DNA of 64,000 nt from Nocardia abscessus (GCF_015477775.1 NZ_JADLQO010000005.1:62001-126000), one strand, 5' to 3'; positions 1 to 9,655 are shown, counted from the stretch's first letter. Made by a program: numbers and translations. The notes: a model not told the origin generated them from the sequence alone.

Positions 1-240
1 GCGCAGCTGGTGGACGACTCGATCGGCAAGACCATCGCCGCCGCCTCGACCATCGAGGCCGACGTGCGCGCGCTGGACGGCGACAAGTCGGCCAAGAGCA
101 AGAAGGTCGGCGCTCTGCTCGCCGAGCGGGCCAAGGCCGCCGGTGTCGAGGCCGTCGTGTTCGACCGTGGTGGGCACGACTACCACGGCCGGATCGCCGC
201 GCTGGCCGATGCCGCTCGCGAAGGTGGGTTGAAATTCTGA
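1..240 (+). CDS. rplR: 50S ribosomal protein L18, C-terminal part
   Basis: The frame is open from the first base, so the gene begins upstream of the window and only its last 79 codons are visible. The visible part ends in the glycine/basic tail usual for L18, with the conserved stretch [24 protein letters not shown] just before the end read as one block. L18 binds 5S rRNA in the large subunit. It is followed after 70 bases by rpsE, which is the standard rplF-rplR-rpsE order of the spc operon. Identification rests on sequence and on this order. Confidence 0.93.
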   Translation, partial: AQLVDDSIGKTIAAASTIEADVRALDGDKSAKSKKVGALLAERAKAAGVEAVVFDRGGHDYHGRIAALADAAREGGLKF

Positions 241-310
241 TGCGTAGCCTGCGGAGCATCCAGGAAACACAGCTGAGCGTTCAGCTGATCATGAACGGAA
301 GGAACGTCTG

Positions 311-970
311 ATGCCGGGACGTCAGAGGCGTGACGGCGGAAGCGGACCCGCCGGACAGAATGGCAGCGCCCCCGAGGGCGGCCGCGGCGATCGTCGCGGT
401 GGTGGCGACCGTCGGGGCGGCGGCGACCGTCGCGACAGCGCCGCCGAGAAGAACCAGCTCGAGCGTGTCGTCGCGATCAACCGCGTCTCCAAGGTCGTGA
501 AGGGTGGTCGTCGCTTCAGCTTCACCGCCCTGGTGATCGTCGGTGACGGCAACGGTCTGGTCGGCGTCGGCTACGGCAAGGCCAAGGAAGTTCCCGCGGC
601 CATCCAGAAGGGCGTCGAAGAGGCTCGCAAGAACTTCTTCCGCGTCCCGATGATCGGCTCCACCATCACGCACCCGGTCCAGGGTGAGGCGGCCGCCGGT
701 GTGGTCATGCTGCGTCCGGCCTCGCCGGGTACCGGTGTGATCGCCGGTGGCGCGGCTCGTGCCGTGCTGGAATGCGCCGGTATCCACGACATTCTGGCGA
801 AGTCGCTCGGTAGCGACAACGCCATCAACGTCGTGCACGCGACTGTTACTGCCCTCAAGCAGCTGCAGCGTCCCGAAGAGGTCGCGGCTCGCCGTGGCCT
901 GCCGCTCGAGGACGTCGCTCCTGCCGGCATGCTGCGTGCGCGCGCTCAGGCTGCCGGAGGTGTCAAGTAA
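311..970 (+). CDS. rpsE: 30S ribosomal protein S5
   Basis: 219 residues. The first 45 or so are a Gly/Arg-rich extension common in actinobacterial S5. The double-stranded-RNA-binding S5 domain follows (about residues 48-112, with [26 protein letters not shown] sequence and [14 protein letters not shown]), then the C-terminal domain ([15 protein letters not shown]). S5 acts in the 30S subunit in decoding fidelity and mRNA unwinding. The ATG at 311 is preceded by a GGAAGGA ribosome binding site. The stop codon overlaps the rpmD start by one base (TAATG), which indicates translational coupling. Confidence 0.97.
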   Translation: MPGRQRRDGGSGPAGQNGSAPEGGRGDRRGGGDRRGGGDRRDSAAEKNQLERVVAINRVSKVVKGGRRFSFTALVIVGDGNGLVGVGYGKAKEVPAAIQKGVEEARKNFFRVPMIGSTITHPVQGEAAAGVVMLRPASPGTGVIAGGAARAVLECAGIHDILAKSLGSDNAINVVHATVTALKQLQRPEEVAARRGLPLEDVAPAGMLRARAQAAGGVK

Positions 971-1149
971 TGGCAGATCTCAAGGTGACCCAGATCAAGA
1001 GCTCGATCGGCGCCAAGAAGAATCAGCGCGACAGCCTTCGGACCCTGGGTCTGCGCGGTATCCGCAAGACCGTGGTCCGCGAGGACAACCCTCAGAACCG
1101 CGGGCTGATCAACGTCGTGCGCCACCTCGTGACCGTTGAGGAGGTCTGA
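970..1149 (+). CDS. rpmD: 50S ribosomal protein L30
   Basis: A 59-residue protein beginning [14 protein letters not shown] and containing the L30 signature (TLRGLGL-type [16 protein letters not shown], then [12 protein letters not shown] at the end). The bacterial form of L30 is about 60 residues, so this is full length. The start overlaps the rpsE stop by one base, and rplO begins one base after its stop. The gene is small enough to be missed by a 60-residue cutoff. L30 is a component of the large ribosomal subunit. Confidence 0.95.
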   Translation: MADLKVTQIKSSIGAKKNQRDSLRTLGLRGIRKTVVREDNPQNRGLINVVRHLVTVEEV

Positions 1150-1150
1150 C

Positions 1151-1594
1151 ATGACCATCAAGTTGCACCACCTGCGTCCGGCTCCCGGCGCCAAGACCGA
1201 GAAGATCCGCGTCGGTCGCGGTGAGGGCTCCAAGGGCAAGACCGCGGGCCGTGGTACCAAGGGCACCAAGGCGCGCAAGAACGTGCCTGCCGCCTTCGAG
1301 GGCGGGCAGATGCCGCTGCACATGCGGCTGCCCAAGCTCAAGGGCTTCACGAACCCGTTCCGCACGGAATACCAGGTCGTGAACGTCGGCGCCATCGCGA
1401 AGCTGTTCCCCGAGGGCGGCGAGGTCGGCAAGGCCGAGCTCGTGGCGGCTGGCGCGGTTCGCAAGAACCAGCTGGTCAAGGTCCTCGGCGATGGTGAGAT
1501 CGGCGTCGCGGTCCAGGTGACCGTGGACAAGGTCACCGGCTCGGCGAAAGAGAAGATCACCGCCGCCGGTGGCACCGTCACCGAGCTGGGCTGA
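1151..1594 (+). CDS. rplO: 50S ribosomal protein L15
   Basis: 147 residues beginning [15 protein letters not shown]. The N-terminal half has the L15 glycine/basic signature ([19 protein letters not shown]), which threads into 23S rRNA. The start chosen is the ATG one base after the rpmD stop, rather than an in-frame codon 15 bases upstream that lies inside rpmD; the GAGGAGG at the end of rpmD is the ribosome binding site. L15 belongs to the large subunit and is the last ribosomal gene before secY. Confidence 0.96.
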   Translation: MTIKLHHLRPAPGAKTEKIRVGRGEGSKGKTAGRGTKGTKARKNVPAAFEGGQMPLHMRLPKLKGFTNPFRTEYQVVNVGAIAKLFPEGGEVGKAELVAAGAVRKNQLVKVLGDGEIGVAVQVTVDKVTGSAKEKITAAGGTVTELG

Positions 1595-1613
1595 CGGTAC
1601 TCTGCATTACAGC

Positions 1614-1645
1614 GGCACCGGACGAGTGAAGGCTCGTCCGGTGCC
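1614..1645 (+). terminator. perfect 13-bp hairpin between rplO and secY
   Basis: GGCACCGGACGAG at 1614-1626 pairs exactly with CTCGTCCGGTGCC at 1633-1645 around a 6-base loop. It lies 19 bases after rplO and is followed by a mixed T-containing stretch rather than a clean U tract. It is probably a terminator or attenuator that separates the ribosomal genes from secY-adk-map, although read-through is possible. Confidence 0.7.
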
Positions 1646-1765
1646 ACTGTTAGAGTTCAATTGTTGTCTGCCAAGCCTCGTCGTGGTTTTCGGCGTCCCT
1701 TCTGTGTCGAGCAGGGACATCGCTGAACATCCATGTCATGACCATGTCGTTCGCCAGGAGGATCA

Positions 1766-3088
1766 GTGCTTTCCGCCTTCGTATCGGCCTTCCGGACTCC
1801 GGACTTACGGCGGAAGATTCTCTTCACGCTGGGGTTGATCGCGTTGTACCGGCTGGGTGCTTCGCTGCCGTCCCCCGGCGTCGACTACCAGGCGGTCCAG
1901 GAGTGTATCGACCTGGTCTCCGGCGGTGAGTCCGCTGGCATCTATCAGCTGATCAACCTGTTCTCCGGTGGTGCGCTGTTGCAGCTGTCGGTCTTCGCGA
2001 TCGGCATCATGCCCTACATCACCGCGAGCATCATCATCCAGCTGCTCACGGTCGTCATCCCGCGGTTCGAGGAACTGCGCAAGGAAGGCCAATCCGGCCA
2101 GACCAAGATGACGCAGTACACCAGATATCTGTCGATAGCCTTGGCGATCCTGCAGGCCACCGGTCTGGTCGCACTGGCGGCCCGCGGCCAGCTGCTGCAG
2201 GGCTGCCAGCAGGACATCCTGGCCGACACCAGCATCTTCGGCATGATCATCATCGTGCTCGTGATGACCGCGGGCGCGGCGCTGGTCATGTGGTTCGGCG
2301 AGCAGATCACCGAGCGCGGCATCGGCAACGGCATGTCGCTGCTGATCTTCGCCGGTATCGCCGCCCGCATCCCGACCGAGGGCAAGGCCATCCTGGACAG
2401 CCGGGGCGGTCTGGTGTTCGGCCTGGTCTGTGTCGCCGCGCTGGCGATCGTCGCGGCGGTGATCTTCGTCGAGCAGGGCCAGCGCCGGATCCCGGTCCAG
2501 TACGCCAAGCGCGTGGTCGGCCGGAAGATGTACGGCGGCTCCTCGACCTATCTGCCGCTGAAGGTGAACCAGGCGGGTGTCATCCCGGTCATCTTCGCCT
2601 CGTCGCTGCTGTATCTGCCGAACCTGGTGGCGCAGCTGACGGGATCGCAGAACAACCCGGACCCGAGTTGGTGGCAGGAGATCATCGCGAAGTATCTGGT
2701 GAACCCGGGCAACCCGGTGTACATCGCCATCTACTTCGGTCTGATCGTGTTCTTCACCTACTTCTACGTCGCGATCACCTTCAACCCGGAGGAGCGCGCC
2801 GACGAGATGAAGAAGTTCGGTGGCTTCATTCCGGGTTACCGGCCCGGTAAGCCGACCGCCGACTACCTCAACTTCGTCCTGAGCCGTATCACCCTCCCCG
2901 GCTCGATCTATCTCGGTCTGGTCGCTGTGCTGCCGAACCTGTTCCTCGATATCGGTGCTTCCGGTGGCGTCCAGAACCTCCCGTTCGGCGGTACCGCGGT
3001 GCTGATCATGGTGAGCGTCGGTTTGGACACGGTGAAGCAGATCGAGAGCCAGCTGATGAATCGAAATTACGAAGGGTTCCTCAAGTGA
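1766..3088 (+). CDS. secY: preprotein translocase subunit SecY
   Basis: 440 residues, the usual length, with ten hydrophobic segments. The N-terminus is [18 protein letters not shown], and the SecY signature follows in [20 protein letters not shown] with [16 protein letters not shown]. The cytoplasmic loop before the last segments contains the conserved [13 protein letters not shown]. SecY is the pore of the Sec translocon in the cytoplasmic membrane. The GTG at 1766 is taken as start because AGGAGG sits six bases upstream and the N-terminus matches the family. The stop overlaps the adk start (GTGA). Confidence 0.97.
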   Translation: MLSAFVSAFRTPDLRRKILFTLGLIALYRLGASLPSPGVDYQAVQECIDLVSGGESAGIYQLINLFSGGALLQLSVFAIGIMPYITASIIIQLLTVVIPRFEELRKEGQSGQTKMTQYTRYLSIALAILQATGLVALAARGQLLQGCQQDILADTSIFGMIIIVLVMTAGAALVMWFGEQITERGIGNGMSLLIFAGIAARIPTEGKAILDSRGGLVFGLVCVAALAIVAAVIFVEQGQRRIPVQYAKRVVGRKMYGGSSTYLPLKVNQAGVIPVIFASSLLYLPNLVAQLTGSQNNPDPSWWQEIIAKYLVNPGNPVYIAIYFGLIVFFTYFYVAITFNPEERADEMKKFGGFIPGYRPGKPTADYLNFVLSRITLPGSIYLGLVAVLPNLFLDIGASGGVQNLPFGGTAVLIMVSVGLDTVKQIESQLMNRNYEGFLK

Positions 3089-3630
3089 GAGTTGTACTGC
3101 TCGGTCCGCCGGGCGCCGGTAAAGGCACCCAGGCTGTCCTGCTGTCGGAGAAGCTCGGCGTTCCGCACATCTCCACCGGGGACCTGTTCCGTGCGAATAT
3201 CAGCCAGCAGACGCCGCTGGGCCGTGAGGCGCAGAAGTACATGGACGCGGGCGACCTGGTGCCCAGCGACGTGACCAACCGCATGGTGGAGGCGCGGGTC
3301 AACGAGCCCGACGCCGCCAACGGGTTCGTACTCGACGGATACCCGCGCACGGTCGACCAGGCCGACGCGCTGGAGAAGATCCTCAAGGACATGAACACCA
3401 AGCTCGACGCGGTGCTGCGCTTCGTCGTGCCGGAGGACACCGTGGTCGAGCGGATGCTGGCCCGCGGCCGCACCGACGACAACGAGGGCGTGATCCGCAA
3501 CCGCCTGCGGGTGTACCGCGAAGAGACCGAGCCGCTGCTCGACCACTACGACGGCCTGGTCGTCTCGGTGGACGGCGTCGGCGAGGTCGATGACGTCAAC
3601 GCGCGGGCGCTACGCGCGCTGGGCCACTGA
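3085..3630 (+). CDS. adk: adenylate kinase
   Basis: 181 residues. The N-terminal P-loop GPPGAGKGT is followed by the AMP-binding region ([10 protein letters not shown]) and the DGYPRTVDQ signature. The protein is of the short type: the zinc-finger-like lid is reduced to a brief loop at [18 protein letters not shown], as is usual in actinobacteria. It interconverts ATP + AMP and 2 ADP. It starts with GTG overlapping the secY stop, so it is translationally coupled to secY; map follows after 29 bases. Confidence 0.97.
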   Translation: MRVVLLGPPGAGKGTQAVLLSEKLGVPHISTGDLFRANISQQTPLGREAQKYMDAGDLVPSDVTNRMVEARVNEPDAANGFVLDGYPRTVDQADALEKILKDMNTKLDAVLRFVVPEDTVVERMLARGRTDDNEGVIRNRLRVYREETEPLLDHYDGLVVSVDGVGEVDDVNARALRALGH

Positions 3631-3659
3631 GCCGGTTCGCGATGGAGCACTGAGGCCGG

Positions 3660-4457
3660 ATGGTCTTCAACCGCAAGAAGAAGGTCGTGCCGTTCCGGAC
3701 GGCAGGCGAACTGGACGCCATGGCGGCGGCAGGCGCGATCGTCGGCCGCGCCTTGGTGGCGGTGCGTGCGGCCGCCAAACCCGGGGTGTCCACCCTGGAA
3801 CTGGACGAGGTCGCCGAGCAGGTGATCCGGGACGCGGGCGCGGTGCCGTCGTTCAAGGGCTACCACGGCTTTCCCGCGTCCATCTGCGCCTCGGTGAACG
3901 ATCGCGTGGTGCACGGGATCCCGACCGCCGAGGAGATCCTCACCGAGGGCGACCTGGTCTCCATCGACTGCGGGGCGATTCTCGACGGCTGGCACGGTGA
4001 CTCGGCGTGGACGTTCGGCGTCGGCACGATCATCGAGGCCGACCGGCTGCTCAGCGTGGCGACCGAGCTGTCGATGGAAGCGGGTATCGCGGCGATGCTG
4101 CCTGGTAACCGGCTCACCGACGTCTCGCACGCCATCGAGCAGGGCACCCGGGCAGCCGAGAAGGAGCACGGGCGCGCCTACGGCATCGTCGACGGCTACG
4201 GTGGGCACGGCATCGGCCGCGAGATGCACCTCGACCCGTTCCTCGCCAACGAGGGCGAACCGGGTAAAGGTCCGAAACTCGTGGTGGGGTCGGTGCTCGC
4301 GATCGAGCCGATGCTCACGCTCGGCACCACCCAGACCAAGGTGCTCGACGACGACTGGACCGTGGTCACCGTGGACGGCAGCCGTGCCGCACATTGGGAG
4401 CACACCGTCGCGGTCACCGAGGACGGGCCGCGGATCCTGACGTTGCGTCCGGAGTAG
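3660..4457 (+). CDS. map: type I methionine aminopeptidase
   Basis: 265 residues. The pita-bread fold is recognisable from [18 protein letters not shown], the metal ligands in [18 protein letters not shown] and the HGIGREMH segment, then the C-terminal EP-MLT and E residues ([15 protein letters not shown]). It removes N-terminal methionine from nascent proteins, using two divalent metal ions. It is the third gene of the secY-adk-map unit, as in most actinobacteria. The ATG at 3660 follows adk by 29 bases. Confidence 0.95.
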   Translation: MVFNRKKKVVPFRTAGELDAMAAAGAIVGRALVAVRAAAKPGVSTLELDEVAEQVIRDAGAVPSFKGYHGFPASICASVNDRVVHGIPTAEEILTEGDLVSIDCGAILDGWHGDSAWTFGVGTIIEADRLLSVATELSMEAGIAAMLPGNRLTDVSHAIEQGTRAAEKEHGRAYGIVDGYGGHGIGREMHLDPFLANEGEPGKGPKLVVGSVLAIEPMLTLGTTQTKVLDDDWTVVTVDGSRAAHWEHTVAVTEDGPRILTLRPE

Positions 4458-4901
4458 CGCACGGCGGGTGCGCGGCCGTCGGGCCGTCCGGTTCGGCAAC
4501 ACTGCGCGGCGAGGAAACGAGCCGCACCGACGCCAGGGTTCCTGGTCGATCTCGCCGCGTGTCCGCGTGTCGACACCTTGCGCCGACACGACCACCGGGC
4601 GATACCCAGCTTTCGCTGGATCGGTGACGTCGTTCCTTGCACCCGCGTCCTGCGTGTTCAGCCGAAGCGGTGAGCCCGGGGCGGTGCCCGTGCGGGTGGA
4701 ACGTTTACTTTCTCCTTGGTTCGACACTGTTTTGAACGATGCCGTCAGCGTATGGCCGGGCAGGTGGGGCGGACGTGAGTAGGCCGCTACTCGAATTGGG
4801 TTGGCACGCGCCGCAGTTCGTGGCGATCGGGCCTGTCCGCAGCTCCTGTCCGGGTGATGGGAACGTCGTGGCCTGCGTATTCGGTCTGCGTAAGTAGCCG
4901 C
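4458..4901. other. 444-bp gap between convergent map and methyltransferase genes
   Basis: No convincing gene on either strand. A weak GC hairpin (CGGCC-4-GGCCG at 4473-4486) follows map and may help end transcription. The segment around 4700-4740 is AT-richer than its surroundings, but no coding or RNA feature was recognised there. Confidence 0.6.
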
Positions 4902-5702
4902 TCAGTCCGCGGGGCGCAGTGTGGATCGCAGTGCCGAAGTCACGATGGGAAAATCGAATTCGCCTCTGGTGGTCTCCGGCCTGCCGCGCAGATAGCCCAC
5001 GATCCGGCCGAGCACTTCGGCCCGCTCCTCGGGTGAGATCACCAGTGTGTGCGATTGCGTGCCGATGGTCGCCGTCAGGGATTCGGCGGTGCGCCGATGC
5101 CGGTGCGGGAATGTCGACCGTTCGATCTCGTGCTCGCCGAACAGCGGGTGGGTGGGAAGTTCGACCTGTCCGCTCGGTGGCAGCGCCGTTGACACGCTGG
5201 ACCCGGCGACCTGCTTCAGTCCGGCGACCCAGTCGACCGAGTTGTCGTCGGTGTTCCACAAGGCGGCGAGAACGCCGCCGGGTCGCAGCACCCTGACGAA
5301 TTCCGGATACGCGCGGTCGAGGTCGAACCAGTGGAACGCCTGCCCGGCGACGATCGCGTCCACCGAAGCGTCCGTGAGCGGAATGGCCTCGGCCGTACCG
5401 GCATGCGCGGTGACGCTCGGTAACCGGCGGGTCAGCTCGGCGCGCATGTGCTCGTCCGGTTCGACGGCGATCACTGTCGCGCCTGCTTCGAGCAGGCCCT
5501 CGGTGAGCTTGCCCGTTCCGGCGCCCAGGTCGAGAACGGTGAGCGGCCGCCGGTCGGCGACCGAGGCCAGCGCCCATCGGATGGCCGCGGCGGGATAGTC
5601 GGGACGATGTTCGGCGTACGCGGCGGCATGAGCGCCGAACGAGTTCGCCCTTTCGGCGTGCAGGGCGAGCTTTTCGTCATCGTGGTCGGCCGGACTGACC
5701 AT
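4902..5702 (-). CDS. class I SAM-dependent methyltransferase
   Basis: 266 residues, Methyltransf_11-like Rossmann fold. Motif I is VLDLGAGTGKLTEGLL (about residues 54-69). The acidic end of strand 2 is VIAVEPDEHM, motif post-II is AEAIPLTDASVDAIVAGQ, and the motif III region is FVRVLRPGGVLAALWN. The segment AFHWFD is typical of the ubiquinone/arsenite-like SAM methyltransferases found in mycobacteria and Nocardia. The substrate cannot be told. It is transcribed toward map and lies 36 bases downstream of the DUF4254-like gene on the same strand, so it may be co-transcribed with it. Confidence 0.88.
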   Translation of the reverse strand: MVSPADHDDEKLALHAERANSFGAHAAAYAEHRPDYPAAAIRWALASVADRRPLTVLDLGAGTGKLTEGLLEAGATVIAVEPDEHMRAELTRRLPSVTAHAGTAEAIPLTDASVDAIVAGQAFHWFDLDRAYPEFVRVLRPGGVLAALWNTDDNSVDWVAGLKQVAGSSVSTALPPSGQVELPTHPLFGEHEIERSTFPHRHRRTAESLTATIGTQSHTLVISPEERAEVLGRIVGYLRGRPETTRGEFDFPIVTSALRSTLRPAD

Positions 5703-5738
5703 ACGTCCATCATCACGGATGGGGAGCGGCGACGGAAC

Positions 5739-6167
5739 CTACGATGCGCCGGGAAGTCTGCGCACGCCCGCGCAGACCTCGGCGGCCAGGTCGTCGTAGC
5801 CGACGGCCAGCTCGGCCAAGCGCTGCCAGGCGTCCCACAGATCCCATTCCGAGGCGCTGGCCAGCGCAGCGTAGGCGTTCGCGGTGAACTGGGCCAGACG
5901 GTCGATCACCGCGCCGACCGTTTCGGTGTGCACGTGCGCCGCGCCGTGCGCGGGTGGCAGCTGCACCGTGATCCAGCGATCGATGTCGCGGATCAGGCTC
6001 GCACGCAACGCATCGATCTCATCGAGCGAATCGTGCGCCGCGCTGAGCCTGCGTTCGTGCAGGGTGGTGAGTTCGTGCGCACCGCGCAGCAGCGGGTTGC
6101 TCTCTTGTAGTTCACCTCGACAAGCTTGCAGTACTTGATGTTTCGCGGGCAGTGCCCCGGTCGTCAT
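5739..6167 (-). CDS. DUF4254-like protein
   Basis: 142 residues, all-helical in appearance. The central part (ELTTLHERRL, EIDALRASLIRDIDRWI, HTETVGAVIDRLAQF, then WDAWQRLAELAVGYDDLAAE) matches my recollection of the actinobacterial DUF4254 family. The biochemical role is unknown. Its start overlaps the stop of the preceding gene by four bases (ATGA), so the two are co-translated. No signal peptide or membrane segment is visible. Confidence 0.75.
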   Translation of the reverse strand: MTTGALPAKHQVLQACRGELQESNPLLRGAHELTTLHERRLSAAHDSLDEIDALRASLIRDIDRWITVQLPPAHGAAHVHTETVGAVIDRLAQFTANAYAALASASEWDLWDAWQRLAELAVGYDDLAAEVCAGVRRLPGAS

Positions 6168-6622
6168 CGCCTACCCGTTCTCGTGCAGGACCGGACGGTG
6201 TCGACGATGGACGAGCCGGCCGGGCGGAAACCGTTCTGAGGAGCCACGATCCAGTGCCGGTAGCCCGCGTCGGTATCGGCGGGGGATGGCAGGGCGATTT
6301 CGCCGCCGCTGGGCACGATCGACACGTTCAGGCGGAACAGCTCGGCGAACAGCCGGACGTCGTCGGGTAGATCGGGACGGGTCAGAAAGGTCCACCGTTT
6401 GGACCGGACGTGAAAGACGATCGGACCCAGCCCGATTCGGCGCTGGGTGAGATCGTCGCGAACTTTCTGCCCCAACGCGGCCGGCATCGTGATCGCGCCG
6501 ACGAATCCGGCGCGGACGACGATTCGGCCGAGTTCCGGATGAACTCCGGCGGGCAGATCGCAGGTGTGTCGATAGTAGGCGCATCGGGCGGTCGGGGTGT
6601 CCGCCAACGCCAGTTGGTCCAT
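6164..6622 (-). CDS. uncharacterised protein co-translated with the DUF4254 gene
   Basis: 152 residues, no membrane segments. Two cysteines near the start (residues 14 and 21, ARCAYYRHTCDLP) could bind metal or form a disulfide. The middle has a conserved-looking core (GRIVVRAGFVGAITMP, RWTFLTRPDLPDDVRLFAEL). I recall similar proteins next to DUF4254 genes in Nocardia, some labelled RNA polymerase beta subunit. Nothing here resembles RpoB, so that label would be an error. The ATG at 6622 has no strong Shine-Dalgarno sequence. Function unknown. Confidence 0.7.
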   Translation of the reverse strand: MDQLALADTPTARCAYYRHTCDLPAGVHPELGRIVVRAGFVGAITMPAALGQKVRDDLTQRRIGLGPIVFHVRSKRWTFLTRPDLPDDVRLFAELFRLNVSIVPSGGEIALPSPADTDAGYRHWIVAPQNGFRPAGSSIVDTVRSCTRTGRR

Positions 6623-6981
6623 GGGGCCCTCGGGTAACTTCGTTCGACTTTTTCCAAGCCGCCCGGCCGGTGCTGCGGCATCAGTGCTGTGATCCGGTAC
6701 ACCGTGCGGGCGTTGTCTCAGTAGAGCACTCCATGGAACAGATCAAACATTCCGTTCAATTAGTTCTCGAGAAATTCGTTTGCCTGCTGGTTACCGGTGG
6801 GTGCGGTTACCGGCACGATTCGATGGACCGCTCCGCGTTCACTTCGGCAGACGTATTTCCTGGTCAAATGACCTGCGTGGATGCGGAGGCGGGAACGGAG
6901 GGCATTTTGTTCACCACCGCCGCAACCATGCGTGCTACCTTGCCGCAAATCCGTCCTGCGACAGGGGTGTCCCGGCGCGCC
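6623..6981. other. 359-bp intergenic region upstream of the minus-strand pair
   Basis: No gene supported. It must hold the promoter of the 6622-5739 pair. Visible elements are a 10-bp perfect palindrome TTCTCGAGAA at 6764-6773 and a direct repeat GGTTACCGG at 6789-6797 and 6805-6813 (period 16 bases). Either could be a regulator site; no clean -35/-10 pair could be assigned. Confidence 0.4.
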
Positions 6982-8484
6982 TCAGGGCGTCGTGCGGAAG
7001 AACAGGACGCGATCGCCGTGCTCGGACAACGGCGTGTCGACACTGATCTGGCGCAGGCCGCAGTCCGGCAGATAAGTGAGGTTGGCGAACACTTTCGTGT
7101 TACCGAAGGCCGCGCGCAGTTTGGTCTCGGTCGCCCGGTCGGGGTTGTACAACGCCAGCGTCTCGAAGTCCAAGGGCGCGAGCGGCTTGTCGAGCGGAGC
7201 CTGCCCGGCCGGACGGCCGAGCGCGGCGTACTGGGTGGCCGCGCCGCGCTCGTACCAGCACAGCTCGTAGGCCACGTTCTCGGTGACCGTGATGGCCGCG
7301 ACCGGCCAGTCCTGGGACAGGCGCAGTGCCAGCGGGTTTTTCGCCACCGGCGTGAGCTCCCAGTTCAGGCTCATGACCGTCACCCAGCCGCCGTAGGGCT
7401 GATCGATCAGCACGATGTCGTCGCCGAGGGTGGTCGAGGTGTTCAGCCGGGGTTCGCGGCTCTTCAACTTCGACTCGTTCGTACCGAGGTAACTCTCGCG
7501 GTCGAGGGGGTAGGCGTCGTCGACGGCATAGGCCGCGATGATCGCGGCGCGCACCTGGGCGATGGCGTCCCGTTCCGGTAGGTACACGCTCAGCGCGCCG
7601 AAGGTGGAGCCGATCTGCACGGGCGTCGCGGGCTGATCCTGCTCGGTGCCCGGCGTGAGCGGTCGCAGGCCGACGAGGGCCAGCTTCCAGTTGATCTCCT
7701 CGACGGTCGACAGGTCACCGGAGGACTTGAACATCACCTGCTGCTGGGTGAGCCGCCCCGCCTGTTCCAGGGTGCGGCAGCCCAGTTCGACCAACGCCCG
7801 GTGCGACTTCGGCGTCAGGTCCAGGTCCTGGATGCCGCACGCGCGCAACCGGATCGACATGCTGGTCGAGGTGAACGCGGCGTACCGCTCCCGGTACATG
7901 GCGATGGCCTGCTTGCGCGACCGGCCGACCATGAGCGTTCGCAGCAGCGTGCTCAGGCTGGCCAGGTACTTACCGGACAGTTCCGGATTGGCCGCGGCCA
8001 GGCCTGCGCGGATGCGGGCCGCCGCCTCGGTCGCGGCTACCGCGGCGTCCTGGTCCAGCCTGCCCAGCCACACACCGCACTTGGACAGACCGTCGGCGCA
8101 CGGCCCGGCGACCTCCGGATGGTCCCGCGCGACCTGGCGGTAGACGTCGCAGGCGCGGCGGATCGTCGTGGTGGCCAGTTCCCTGCGGCCGCTGTGCCGC
8201 GCCGCCTGCTCGAACGAGCGCAGCGCGTCGTTCAACTCGCCCGCCAGGCGGGCGGTCAGCACCTGGCCCCTGGACAGCAGGCGCAGGCGGATCGCCACCG
8301 CCTCCTCGGCAGGCGCCAGCGCTTCCCTGGTGCGGTCGCGCGTCGAGCCGTTGGTCTTGGTGGCTATCAGCCCCTTGGCGAGTTCGCCGAGCGAGGTGGC
8401 CAAGCGCAATTCGGATTCGACCGTACGGTCGAGCGCCGCATACCGATCCGCCGCGATCTGACGCTCCATCGCGTCCAGATCCAT
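6982..8484 (-). CDS. TPR-like protein with an RNA polymerase alpha-CTD-like segment
   Basis: 500 residues. The ATG at 8484 is chosen because GAGGAG lies four bases upstream; longer in-frame extensions have no such site. Residues about 1-205 are amphipathic helices of tetratricopeptide type (for example ALRSFEQAARHSG and AVAATEAAARIRAG). Residues about 215-280 (DLDLTPKSHRALVELG ... TVEEINWKLALVGLRPL) align well by eye with the helix-hairpin-helix C-terminal domain of RpoA (ELDLTVRSYNCLKREG ... KSIDEVKIKLHQLGLSL). The remaining 210 residues are not recognised. It is divergent from dtd. A regulatory or scaffold role is inference. Confidence 0.75.
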   Translation of the reverse strand: MDLDAMERQIAADRYAALDRTVESELRLATSLGELAKGLIATKTNGSTRDRTREALAPAEEAVAIRLRLLSRGQVLTARLAGELNDALRSFEQAARHSGRRELATTTIRRACDVYRQVARDHPEVAGPCADGLSKCGVWLGRLDQDAAVAATEAAARIRAGLAAANPELSGKYLASLSTLLRTLMVGRSRKQAIAMYRERYAAFTSTSMSIRLRACGIQDLDLTPKSHRALVELGCRTLEQAGRLTQQQVMFKSSGDLSTVEEINWKLALVGLRPLTPGTEQDQPATPVQIGSTFGALSVYLPERDAIAQVRAAIIAAYAVDDAYPLDRESYLGTNESKLKSREPRLNTSTTLGDDIVLIDQPYGGWVTVMSLNWELTPVAKNPLALRLSQDWPVAAITVTENVAYELCWYERGAATQYAALGRPAGQAPLDKPLAPLDFETLALYNPDRATETKLRAAFGNTKVFANLTYLPDCGLRQISVDTPLSEHGDRVLFFRTTP

Positions 8485-8671
8485 CGCGCTCCTCGTTTCC
8501 AGCATGATCCTCCGCCACCGCGCGGCAACCGCGCTACGCATCCTTCTGCGCACCGAGTTTGTCATGGTTGCCGCCCGCGCGCACCTGTATCCGGCCAGGC
8601 TGACCGGGCTGTGCGGTCGGCGGCTACCCATCCGTCCGTCCGTGCCGGCCGGGAAGGCATGATCGAGGGTT

Positions 8672-9115
8672 GTGCGAGCCCTATTGCAGCGCGTGAGTTC
8701 GGCCGAGGTCACCGTCGACGGCCAGGTCGTCGGCCGGATCGATCCGGCGGCCCGCGGGATCCCGCACGGCCTGGTCGCGCTGGTCGGCGTGACGCACTCC
8801 GACACCGAGGCGACCGCGAAGGCGCTGGCCGACAAGGTATGGCGGCTGCGCATCCTCGACAGTGAGCGTTCGGCCGCGGATCTGAACGCCCCGATCCTGG
8901 TGGTGAGTCAGTTCACCTTGTACGCGGACACGAAGAAAGGCAGGCGCCCGTCCTGGTCGGCGGCCGCTCCCGGCGCCGTCGCCGAACCCCTCGTCGACGC
9001 CTTCGCGCACGCGTTGCGCGAACTCGGCGCAACAGTCGCCACCGGGCGGTTCGGTGCGCACATGCGGATCGACTTGGCGAACGACGGCCCGGTCACCCTC
9101 TTGCTGGAGTTGTGA
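8672..9115 (+). CDS. dtd: D-aminoacyl-tRNA deacylase
   Basis: 147 residues, full length. It begins [17 protein letters not shown] and contains both family signatures: [17 protein letters not shown] in the middle and [11 protein letters not shown] at the end, with the cross-subunit Gly-Pro motif (GP in NDGPVT) and the [14 protein letters not shown] approach. It hydrolyses D-amino acids (and glycine on tRNA-Ala) from tRNA. The start is GTG at 8672. The 187-bp gap to the divergent TPR gene holds both promoters. Confidence 0.95.
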   Translation: MRALLQRVSSAEVTVDGQVVGRIDPAARGIPHGLVALVGVTHSDTEATAKALADKVWRLRILDSERSAADLNAPILVVSQFTLYADTKKGRRPSWSAAAPGAVAEPLVDAFAHALRELGATVATGRFGAHMRIDLANDGPVTLLLEL

Positions 9116-9314
9116 GTCCGCGTGTCGGGCTCTCGGCGTCTTGCCCCGAAAACTGCGGGCACCGACGGATTCTCATGACCCGGACCGTGCCCGACCTGGT
9201 GCGGCGTCTACCCGCAAGCGCCGGGGAAGATCCCGTTCACGTTGGCGTCACTGGTGATTAGTCATCCGGTGTTACCGTGGCTGGGAAGGAGTCGAGGGTG
9301 GAGGAGCGGACGCG

Positions 9315-9638
9315 ATGGCGGACAATGTCGAATTCGATGAGCATCTGTTCCGCAAGGCGGCCCGGAAGACGGGGCATGTGCAGGACCGGGTCAACGGCAT
9401 CATCGACAGGCTGAGCTCGTCGATCGCCGCGCGGGGAAATTGCTGGGGCGACGATACTATCGGCCGCAACTTCGCCAACGGGCCCGACGGTCAAGGTGGT
9501 TACACCACCACTCGGGACAATCTGATCTCGGGCGCTCGCAACGTCGCTGGAACATTCGAGAACTTCAGCGAAGGACAGACCGAGACCGCCGACCTGCTGC
9601 GCGACATGGAGCACGGCAACCGCGACGGCATCCGCTGA
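9315..9638 (+). CDS. small WXG100-like type VII secretion target
   Basis: 107 residues, predicted helical hairpin. The turn carries Trp44-Gly (CWGDDTIGRNFANG), a variant of the WxG turn. A good ribosome binding site (GGAGGAG) precedes the ATG. It is the first gene of a seven-gene same-strand cluster that contains the giant toxin-like gene and lies 17 bases before a YbaB-like gene. In related CpnT-type loci a small WXG protein in this place is thought to be exported with, or to chaperone, the large protein; that role is inferred here. Confidence 0.75.
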   Translation: MADNVEFDEHLFRKAARKTGHVQDRVNGIIDRLSSSIAARGNCWGDDTIGRNFANGPDGQGGYTTTRDNLISGARNVAGTFENFSEGQTETADLLRDMEHGNRDGIR

Positions 9639-9655
9639 GCCCGGGGTTACCGACC

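Noticed and set aside
4705..5577. 290-codon frame opposite and beyond the methyltransferase gene
   Set aside because: Arg-rich translation in a shadow frame of the methyltransferase; no family features.
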